From: Bacteroidota bacterium
Lineage (GTDB): Bacteria; Bacteroidota; Bacteroidia; Chitinophagales; Chitinophagaceae
Reading direction: 5' to 3'
Length of the DNA: 10,160 nucleotides
NCBI GenBank assembly: GCA_023429365.1
Contig: JAEYVW010000146.1
Span: 1 to 10,160, forward strand
Made by a program: the position numbers and the translations under genes. Shown in pieces: positions 1 to 5,799 of the stretch. Below the pieces are notes generated by a model. It worked only from the letters and a program-made list of their open reading frames with translations, had not been told where the DNA came from and did no database searches. Positions within the stretch are counted from its first letter, which is position 1, and every line of letters begins with the position of its first letter.

Positions 1-714
1 TCTTTTGAAATAACTTTCTACATCCTGGTGGGTGAAAACCTGGCCAGAAGCTGGGTCGATAAAGAATTCGATCTTCTGGAAAGGATCAGGAAGATTTTCG
101 TCCGAATACCCCGGTTTGAAATAAGCGATCACAAATTGCCTGGGCAACTGGATCGCCCTTACAGGTATATCCAACAGCTCACAAAGCAGGAGATATAATA
201 TCCCGTTGCTAACCTGGTTGCCCCTTTTTGCCTCCAGTGTCTTATGAAGCAAAAATTCATTTGGTTCGTTATAGTTGATCTCGGTTCCCTTCAGCCCATA
301 ATAACTATAAAGGATACTTGTAACGATATTGATCTGTTCAAGCGGAGTAAGGTAGTTATTCAGCTCCAGCCAGATATTCCGTCTTACTTTTTCAATCTCC
401 TGCCGCACGCCCGAAATACCCAATTCGGGATACTGAAACTTTGAAACCAGCAGGGCGCCCACCATCAGGTCATGATGACCCGATACATTCCACTGCCGAA
501 AATCCTCTGTAAGGTCGCGATAATGGAGCCGGTGGATCAATAACTCGATCCTCGTTTGTGTATGCTCTTCTGGTGTTGTTTCCCAAAGATGTTCCAGGTT
601 GGGTATGATAGGTTTTCCAAGATCAACGATTTTTTCAGAAACAGCGTCAAACACTTCCTGGTCAGGATCGTCCAGCAAATGAAGTAGGGCTGCTATTTCT
701 TTATTCGTTTCCAT
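1..714 (-). CDS. SirB1/transglutaminase-like protein, C-terminus cut by window edge
   Basis: The reading frame is open from an ATG at 714 to the window edge, giving 238 residues without a stop. Residues 8-75 read as a helical, HEAT-like N-terminal part, including the stretch LLDDPDQEVFDAV. Residues 115-225 resemble the SirB1-type transglutaminase-like core (Transglut_core2): NEFLLHKTLEAKRGNQ, then GILYLLLCELLDIPV, then LPRQF and FIDPASGQ. Members of this family usually carry a His in the PxHF position; here the residues are PRQF (191-194), so that His appears replaced by Gln. A Cys is present at 178. The biochemical role of the family is poorly defined and many members may not be enzymes, so I assign no reaction. 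There is no signal peptide, suggesting a cytoplasmic protein. No clear Shine-Dalgarno precedes the start; TTGCTTTG on the minus strand (748-755) matches the Bacteroidota -7 box TAnnTTTG at all but one fixed position, but no -33 TTTG is found at the right distance. Confidence 0.8.
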   Translation of the reverse strand, partial: METNKEIAALLHLLDDPDQEVFDAVSEKIVDLGKPIIPNLEHLWETTPEEHTQTRIELLIHRLHYRDLTEDFRQWNVSGHHDLMVGALLVSKFQYPELGISGVRQEIEKVRRNIWLELNNYLTPLEQINIVTSILYSYYGLKGTEINYNEPNEFLLHKTLEAKRGNQVSNGILYLLLCELLDIPVRAIQLPRQFVIAYFKPGYSDENLPDPFQKIEFFIDPASGQVFTHQDVESYFKR

Positions 715-810
715 AAATAGACTGGGCACAATTTCAGTATTGACGAGCAAAGCAAATAGTTAAACTTTTCCACAGGAGTGAAGAATGCAGGTTTGCATTG
801 GAATTTCTAT

Positions 811-920
811 GGTTTAATGTAGTTGAATGTGGTGGAATGTGGTTTAAAATTGTTTGTCAACATACAACAATCTTCAACAACCTTCAACAACATTCAACAA
901 CCTTCAACAACCTTCAACTA
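811..920. repeat. 10-bp-periodic repeat array with dyad symmetry
   Basis: Two blocks with a 10-bp period face each other around a roughly 10-bp centre. The left block (811-850) has four variants of GGTTGAATGT. The right block (861-920) has six variants of CCTTCAACAA, two of them exact (881-890 and 901-910) and three with one mismatch. The left unit is close to the reverse complement of the right unit, so the region can fold into an imperfect hairpin on either strand; TAGTTGAA (819-826) and TTCAACTA (913-920) are an exact 8-bp pair near the outer ends. The array starts 11 bp past the stop of the GH53 gene and ends about 100 bp before the next gene, and no T-run follows it on the minus strand. 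It fills most of the 715-930 gap. I do not recognise it as a named element. Confidence 0.8.
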
Positions 921-930
921 CGCTCAGAAG

Positions 931-2133
931 CTATAAACCACTATATGGCTCGCTCATATGGTCGATAACAGGAAGTGTATTTCCGGAAAAATCAAAGAAG
1001 GCATTGTTCTCCCAGGAAGAGCCCTGGCCCCAACCATCGTTTAATTGGGAACTGATCCACGCCGGTTCCCAATACATGATTCCTTTGCCACCTCCATCGA
1101 TGATGGCCTGTGTAAGATCTTTCATATATCGAAACTGGTCCTGGATTGAAACTTCATAGCCGGGTGCCTTATCTGTAACAGACATGATATTATTATAACT
1201 ATCTGCGTTATCACCAGTCCAGGGATAGGCTGTTTCTACTACCATAACCTCTTTTCCCGCCAATGTTTTTAGTTGCTTAATACTGACTGTCACATCATTC
1301 ATAGTTTGAACGGTTGACCACTTGGTATAATGCGACAATCCTAGTATATCATAGTCGGTTACACCTTGCAGTTTGAGCGCCGAAACCCAGGATTCCGCAT
1401 TTTGTAATTGCGCCACATGCAGAATGATCTTCGGCTTGATAGCGGAACCGGTTGAAAAATCACGCACGGCTTTTATACCACTATTGAGCAGGATAGCAAA
1501 ATTTTGCCAGTTGTTATTTTCAACCTTACCCACCGGCCACAACATACCGCTGTTCGTTTCATTTCCCACCTGCACCATCTCCGGCACCAGGTTTTTGCTT
1601 TTGTAATAGTTTAAGACTGCTAATGTGTAATTGTAAACCGAATCCTTCAAAACATCTATCCCAAGACCAGCCCAGGCTGCAGGGGTATCCTGGTGGGCAG
1701 GATCCGCCCAGCGGTCGGAATAGTGAATGTCCAGGTTCACCGCCATGCCTTGGTTTTTGGCTCTTTGAATTGTTTTCTCCACGCCATACAGATCATAGTA
1801 CATCTTACCATTGTTCAGGCTGGCTACCCAGTTTGGCGTATGCCAAAGTCTTACTCTTACCGTATTGGCGCCATGATCCTTCATGATACGGAAAAGATCT
1901 TTCACTTTTCCCGAATCCCGGTATACACCGCCATAATCCTCCACCTGGTTTACATATGAAAGATCAACGCCCATGCTGAATTCGTCCCATTTGTAAAACT
2001 TTCGCGCCGGCTGTTCCGATCCTGGTGATTTTTTTTGACACGAAAACGAAAATGAAAGAATGCTAATCAGGAAAAGCAGCAGGCTCTTATATATCCAATT
2101 GAAGGAAATTCTATAAAAACAGGAATAATTCAT
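931..2133 (-). CDS. GH53 endo-beta-1,4-galactanase lipoprotein
   Basis: This 400-residue protein has the hallmarks of glycoside hydrolase family 53 (arabinogalactan endo-1,4-beta-galactosidase, EC 3.2.1.89), which cuts beta-1,4-galactan chains with retention of configuration. Visible motifs, numbered from the ATG at 2133: MGVDLSYV (54-61), NTVRVRLWHTP (90-100), HYSDRWADP (137-145), GNETNSGMLWPVG (190-202), whose Glu192 fits the acid/base, and VVETAYPW (298-305), whose Glu300 fits the nucleophile. The C-terminal part has YWEPAW and WENNAFFDFSGN, also typical. The first 31 residues are a hydrophobic signal segment ending before Cys32 (FSFSC), which suggests a lipoprotein anchored in the cell envelope. 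The frame also has an in-frame TTG at 2142, three codons upstream, but ATG is the more usual choice; neither has a clear ribosome binding site. It follows the glycosyltransferase gene by about 100 bp in the same direction. No SusC/SusD partner is in view, unlike a typical pectic-galactan utilisation locus. Confidence 0.92.
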   Translation of the reverse strand: MNYSCFYRISFNWIYKSLLLFLISILSFSFSCQKKSPGSEQPARKFYKWDEFSMGVDLSYVNQVEDYGGVYRDSGKVKDLFRIMKDHGANTVRVRLWHTPNWVASLNNGKMYYDLYGVEKTIQRAKNQGMAVNLDIHYSDRWADPAHQDTPAAWAGLGIDVLKDSVYNYTLAVLNYYKSKNLVPEMVQVGNETNSGMLWPVGKVENNNWQNFAILLNSGIKAVRDFSTGSAIKPKIILHVAQLQNAESWVSALKLQGVTDYDILGLSHYTKWSTVQTMNDVTVSIKQLKTLAGKEVMVVETAYPWTGDNADSYNNIMSVTDKAPGYEVSIQDQFRYMKDLTQAIIDGGGKGIMYWEPAWISSQLNDGWGQGSSWENNAFFDFSGNTLPVIDHMSEPYSGL

Positions 2134-2176
2134 GTCTGGCAATTTCGTTGATTGATCTAAGATAAGGTAGGAGAAT

Positions 2177-2204
2177 GCAAAAACGCTGTTTTGCCGATGG
2201 GCAA
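2177..2204 (-). other. two overlapping, mutually exclusive small stems before the GH53 gene
   Basis: The gap between the glycosyltransferase stop and the GH53 start holds two short perfect inverted repeats that share bases. One is TTGCC-GATG-GGCAA (2191-2204 on the plus strand). The other is GCAAAA-acgctg-TTTTGC (2177-2194). Both use positions 2191-2194, so only one can form at a time. In minus-strand transcription the 2191-2204 stem is made first. The second ends in a short U-rich arm, but no separate U-tract follows, so this is not a convincing terminator. An attenuator or coincidental structure are both possible. Confidence 0.25.
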
Positions 2205-2234
2205 TTTCGTATATCTCTGCAATAATTCTGCAAC

Positions 2235-3542
2235 TTATGAAACCTGCTCAAGGTCCTGTACGACCTTGTTAGTTCCAACATCGGTTCGGTTACCAACCGT
2301 CGCCTCAAACAGATGTATAAGCTTTTGGTAGTGAATTTCTGAAGAATACTCACTATTCAATTTATTAAAGGCCTTTTCACCAAGCTCGATACATTTTTGT
2401 TTATCGCTAAAAAGATAGTCTATCTTCTGTCTTAACGCAGCAACATCTCTCAGTGGAAATAATACGCCGGTTTCATTGTCGGTTACAATCTCTTTCAAAC
2501 TTCCCACATTGGTCGCCAGCACAGCTTTTTTAAAGGCATAGCTTTCCAGGACTGTATTGGGGAAATTATCATAGATCTCAGCGGGCATCACCGTGAAAGC
2601 ACAGGTTTTCAAATACGCCTGTATCTCCTGGAAACTCTTCTGACCCAGAAATTCAATTTTGTGCTCTTTTCCCTCGAGATATTGCTTAAGCACCTTGTCA
2701 TACCCCGAACTTGAGCTGCCCACAATCTTCAAGACATGACCGGAACCTTCAAAAGCTTTCACGAGGGTAAGCAGTCCTTTTTCTTCTTCAACGCGACCTA
2801 CGAAAAGGGCAAAGGGCTCATAGCTGATCTCCGTTTGCGGGTCAATTGTCTTAAAATTGAAAAAGGTTGGTATATGGTGTAGTTTGCCAGCCGGGATCCC
2901 AAACTGGTTAAGACGGGAGATCGTGAATTTGGAAGGCACCACAAAAGCATTGATCCGTTTGGTGATACCCAGCATTTTTTGAAGTTGCAGTGAAGAGGTT
3001 TTTACAGCCGATAAAATATAGGAGTGGTGAACACATTTATACCTGACGGCATTGAATTTCGACCCGGTCAGGCATCGCTCACAAATATCCTTCTTTATTG
3101 ACCGGTAAAAAATCCCGTTTGCGCAGATCTGTCCGAAATCCGATACGCGATGTATTACCGGTATTTTATTTTTTAACACAGCCGAAAAAATACTGGCCGA
3201 CATTTTATTCTGGTAATGCAGCACATACACCAGGTCCGGCCGGGTTTTCCTGATCAATGCATCCAGTTTTCTTTTCGCCTCGAAGGAGTAGAACATCCGC
3301 GAAAAGGATTTGATCATCGACTTTATATCAAACTTATTGTATTCTCGGAAATAAACCTCCTTTCCTTCGCCGATAGGACTCATGAAGTCTTCTTCGTATT
3401 CTGTAGGCTGGTTGTGATTGCTTTTGATGCTGAATGGGATCACCGTATGGCCATTTCTTTCGAGCAGTTCTTTTATATTGAATAAATAACGCTCGGGCCC
3501 ACCGGAAATAAAATACCTATAGTTGACAATTATTATTTTCAT
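2235..3542 (-). CDS. GT4-like glycosyltransferase (GT-B fold)
   Basis: A 435-residue family-4-like glycosyltransferase, expected to move a sugar from a nucleotide-sugar donor to a lipid-linked or polysaccharide acceptor at the inner face of the membrane. The N-terminal acceptor domain begins MKIIIVNYRYFISGGPERY with the glycine-rich loop at 14-15. The C-terminal donor domain starts near 244 with ALFVGRVEEEKGLLTLVKAF, and holds the donor-site segment EIYDNFPNTVLES (322-334). The family's E-x7-E pair reads D325-x7-E333, so the first Glu is replaced by Asp. Four cysteines at 140, 154, 157 and 170 form a spaced cluster (C-x13-C-x2-C-x12-C) between the two domains, a pattern seen in a subset of such enzymes and compatible with metal binding. 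There is no signal peptide or membrane segment. The stop of the amidotransferase gene lies 49 bp upstream, which suggests one transcript. Sugar and linkage cannot be told. The start at 3542 gives the expected N-terminal strand; no good Shine-Dalgarno is present, and a hairpin occupies that place. Confidence 0.9.
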   Translation of the reverse strand: MKIIIVNYRYFISGGPERYLFNIKELLERNGHTVIPFSIKSNHNQPTEYEEDFMSPIGEGKEVYFREYNKFDIKSMIKSFSRMFYSFEAKRKLDALIRKTRPDLVYVLHYQNKMSASIFSAVLKNKIPVIHRVSDFGQICANGIFYRSIKKDICERCLTGSKFNAVRYKCVHHSYILSAVKTSSLQLQKMLGITKRINAFVVPSKFTISRLNQFGIPAGKLHHIPTFFNFKTIDPQTEISYEPFALFVGRVEEEKGLLTLVKAFEGSGHVLKIVGSSSSGYDKVLKQYLEGKEHKIEFLGQKSFQEIQAYLKTCAFTVMPAEIYDNFPNTVLESYAFKKAVLATNVGSLKEIVTDNETGVLFPLRDVAALRQKIDYLFSDKQKCIELGEKAFNKLNSEYSSEIHYQKLIHLFEATVGNRTDVGTNKVVQDLEQVS

Positions 3543-3548
3543 AGTCTG

Positions 3549-3565
3549 CCGGCATCCACTGCCGG
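3549..3565 (-). promoter_or_regulatory. perfect inverted repeat just before the glycosyltransferase start
   Basis: CCGGCA and TGCCGG form a perfect 6-bp, GC-rich stem with a 5-nt loop. On the minus strand the stem ends 6 nt before the ATG at 3542, where a ribosome binding site would normally lie. It is in the 49-bp gap after the amidotransferase stop at 3592. No U-run follows, so it is not a standard intrinsic terminator. It could tune translation or stability of the second cistron; that role is inference. Confidence 0.4.
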
Positions 3566-3591
3566 ATACAGTTTAATGATGATCGGATCTG

Positions 3592-5481
3592 TTACATCCA
3601 CCTGTTCCACCACATCTGAAACATCAACAACAGCCAGATCGAAGTTTTTCTGCCCTGCACGCCATCCAGGAATTCTTTACGGATAGACATAGCCCTTGCA
3701 GGGTTCAGGAATTCATGTTTTGCAAACTGGCTCTCGTTGATATAATGAAACAAATGATCTTTCAGGTCAGTGGTCAGCCATTCGTACATCGGAAACGTAA
3801 ACCCTGCCTTGGGCCGGTCCAGCATCTCTTTTGGCACATATTTGTGCGTGATCTTTTTCAACAGGTATTTTGAACCCTCGCTATTATACTTTAGACTGGA
3901 GGGTAACTGCGAGACAAATTCGATGATCCGGTGATCGAGCAGGGGCTCGCGGCCTTCAAGCGCAACACTCATGGTAGCGCGGTCTACTTTCGTCAAAACA
4001 TCGTCCACCATATAGGAACGATAATCACGGGCCAGCAGCTTATTCATGTAATCATTCTCATTATTCACTGTCCCAATATCATCGTACAAACCAATATTCT
4101 GGTCGTAACCAGGCAGCAGGTCGACAAGATCCTTGTAAATAAACTGCCTGTCGTACACATCTGCAAGACCAGAAGTTTTATAAGTATTGAGGATTTCTGC
4201 CACCCTTTCCACTTTGTGGCTCTTTTTCAAACCAGGATAAATCTTTGTTGATGTATTCAGAACACTCCTGGTGAGGCTCAGCAAGGCAGCAGGGGAACGT
4301 TCCAGGTAGTTGTGGATTTTAGTCTGGTTAAAATATTTTGTGTACCCTGCAAATACTTCATCGCCGCCATCGGCAGACAGGCTCACCGTCACCTGTTTCC
4401 TTGCAAACTGGCTCACAAGGGTAGTGGGTATAGCCGAACTGTCCCCAAAAGGTTCGTCATACAATTCTGGCAGGCGGGTAAAAATATCCTGCGCTTCACG
4501 GGTTGTGCAATAATATTCGTTATGCTCAGTCCCGAGGTGGGCTGCAATCTGTTTGGCATAGGGAGCTTCGTCCCATTTTTTTACATCAAAACCAATAGTA
4601 AAGGTCTTGATCTTTCTTGCACTGTTCTTTTGAAGGATCGCGGTCACTACCGAACTGTCATATCCACCACTTAAAAACACACCTACCGGCACATCACTGA
4701 CCATTCGGTATTGAAAAGCGGAAGTAAAAAGCGCCTCCACTTGTTCCAACGCTTCCTGCTCAGAAATTTTCAGTTTTGGCTTATTGTAATGATCGATCAC
4801 GTCCCAATACTTGTGATCGGTCACTTCCTTACGTTTCAGATCGATCTTTATATAATGACCCGGCTGGATCTTAAAAGTATTTTTAAAGATGGTATGCGGT
4901 GCACGGATATAGCCATATTTGAAAAACAAGGTTACCGCCTGCTCATTGATATCCTTTTCAAATCCAGGATAACTGTAAATGGATTTTAACTCCGAAGCAA
5001 ACAGCAGGCAATCGTTTTTATAGAAATAATGCAAAGGCTTAACTCCGGCACGATCTCTTAAAAGAAAGAATAGTTGTTTTTCGATATCATAGATGGCGTA
5101 GGCGAACATGCCGATGAACTTACTCACCGACTCAATACCATACTCCTGGTAAGCTTTGATGATGACTTCCGTATCCGAATCAGAATGAAATTTATAACCG
5201 GCGGCAATCAATTCCTCCCTTATTTCCTTGAAATTGTAAACTTCACCGTTAAGAATGATCACCACTTTTTTATCATCGCTATACATGGGCTGGTTCCCAT
5301 TTGACGAAACATCCATTATGGACAGCCTCCGGTGACCCAGGCCGATATTTGCAAAAGGTGATTCAAAAAATGCAATAGCACCACTGTCGGGGCCGCGGTG
5401 ATGCTGCACTTCGTTGGCCGTATGTAGATTTTCCCTGGTAAGTTTCCTACCGAAATCGCAAAAACCCGTTATTCCACACAT
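3592..5481 (-). CDS. asnB: asparagine synthetase (glutamine-hydrolysing) / AsnB-type amidotransferase
   Basis: A 629-residue, full-length class II glutamine amidotransferase of the AsnB family (EC 6.3.5.4), which uses ATP and glutamine-derived ammonia to amidate a carboxylate, classically aspartate to asparagine, in the cytoplasm. The N-terminal Ntn glutaminase domain starts MCGITGF, giving Cys2 as the nucleophile after Met removal, and has HHRGPDSG (27-34), GHRRLSIMD (49-57), NGEVYN (78-83) and SDTEV (102-106). The synthetase domain has the pyrophosphate loop SGGYDS (271-276), DEPFGDSSAIPT (342-353) and SADGGDEVFAGY (369-380). All key residues look intact. It is longer than E. coli AsnB (554) and close to B. 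subtilis AsnB (about 630). The next gene downstream, 49 bp away, is a glycosyltransferase; AsnB-like enzymes in such loci (for example WbpS-type) are thought to amidate sugar uronic acids, so the substrate could be a sugar rather than aspartate. The ATG at 5481 has an A-rich leader, AAAGAAAAAT, typical of this phylum. Confidence 0.93.
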   Translation of the reverse strand: MCGITGFCDFGRKLTRENLHTANEVQHHRGPDSGAIAFFESPFANIGLGHRRLSIMDVSSNGNQPMYSDDKKVVIILNGEVYNFKEIREELIAAGYKFHSDSDTEVIIKAYQEYGIESVSKFIGMFAYAIYDIEKQLFFLLRDRAGVKPLHYFYKNDCLLFASELKSIYSYPGFEKDINEQAVTLFFKYGYIRAPHTIFKNTFKIQPGHYIKIDLKRKEVTDHKYWDVIDHYNKPKLKISEQEALEQVEALFTSAFQYRMVSDVPVGVFLSGGYDSSVVTAILQKNSARKIKTFTIGFDVKKWDEAPYAKQIAAHLGTEHNEYYCTTREAQDIFTRLPELYDEPFGDSSAIPTTLVSQFARKQVTVSLSADGGDEVFAGYTKYFNQTKIHNYLERSPAALLSLTRSVLNTSTKIYPGLKKSHKVERVAEILNTYKTSGLADVYDRQFIYKDLVDLLPGYDQNIGLYDDIGTVNNENDYMNKLLARDYRSYMVDDVLTKVDRATMSVALEGREPLLDHRIIEFVSQLPSSLKYNSEGSKYLLKKITHKYVPKEMLDRPKAGFTFPMYEWLTTDLKDHLFHYINESQFAKHEFLNPARAMSIRKEFLDGVQGRKTSIWLLLMFQMWWNRWM

Positions 5482-5635
5482 ATTTTTCTTTGTTTAACTG
5501 AATCAGATTTACAGGAAATGGAGCTCTTAGGTCCCAACAGGATATATAAACGAAATTTTATCATTTTAGTGCATAAAATACGGCGAAATTCAGCTATAGG
5601 CAACCCTGCGACCAAAAGTTCCTTATTTTATCCAC

Positions 5636-5675
5636 AAAAAACGGGTTTGGTGTGTTTTATGCCGTAAAACCCAAA
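5636..5675 (-). terminator. probable intrinsic terminator after topA
   Basis: On the minus strand TTTGG (5675-5671) and GTTTTA (5670-5665) pair with TAAAAC (5659-5654) and CCAAA (5650-5646), with a CGGCA loop and a 3-nt bulge, giving about 11 base pairs. An alternative outer pairing, GGGTTT with AAACCC, uses some of the same bases. The structure is followed by CCCG and then six T residues (5641-5636). It lies about 125 nt past the topA stop, between topA and asnB. The stem is AT-rich, so efficiency is uncertain. Confidence 0.45.
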
Positions 5676-5732
5676 ATAATATGAACCACGGCCATCGTCG
5701 AAGAAATTAACGCCTGTGAAAACTTAATAATG

Positions 5733-5781
5733 GAAGCTGTTGATTAAACGGGTGGAACACCATGTTTGAATTGACAGCTTC
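5733..5781. other. long imperfect hairpin just downstream of topA
   Basis: GAAGCTGT (5733-5740) and ACAGCTTC (5774-5781) are a perfect 8-bp inverted repeat. Between them the pairing continues: ATT/AAT (5743-5745 with 5769-5771), AAAC/GTTT (5746-5749 with 5764-5767) and GGTG/CACC (5751-5754 with 5758-5761) closing a 3-nt loop. Two positions (5741/5773 and 5742/5772) are T-G, so they are G-U pairs in a plus-strand RNA but C-A mismatches in the topA transcript. The structure begins 19 nt past the topA stop. No good T-run follows on the minus strand; on the plus strand CTTTATTT follows. It may protect the topA 3' end or contribute to termination. Confidence 0.5.
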
Positions 5782-5799
5782 TTTATTTCCTGGTTTAGA

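Larger units (their letters stand above)
5482..5799. other. 318-bp intergenic region between topA and asnB
   Basis: No gene was found here on either strand. The topA-proximal half holds two hairpins (5733-5781 and 5636-5675). The asnB-proximal half is AT-rich and should hold the asnB promoter. The best match to the Bacteroidota promoter (TTTG, 19-21 bp, TAnnTTTG) on the minus strand is GTTG (5601-5604), 20 bp, then TATTTTAT (5573-5580); this is a weak match and I would not rely on it. The size of the gap and the terminator-like structure suggest that topA and asnB are separate transcription units. Confidence 0.5.

Noticed and set aside
854..1159. Plus-strand 101-residue frame beginning NNLQQPSTT repeats
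   Set aside because: It is the translation of the 10-bp repeat array running into the antisense of the GH53 gene; no family match and no start signal.
2111..2353. Minus-strand 80-residue frame between the GH53 and glycosyltransferase genes
   Set aside because: It overlaps the ends of two well-supported genes in another frame and has no recognisable domain.
5573..5604. Possible asnB promoter, GTTG-20 bp-TATTTTAT on the minus strand
   Set aside because: Both boxes deviate from the Bacteroidota consensus, and such matches are expected by chance in AT-rich DNA.
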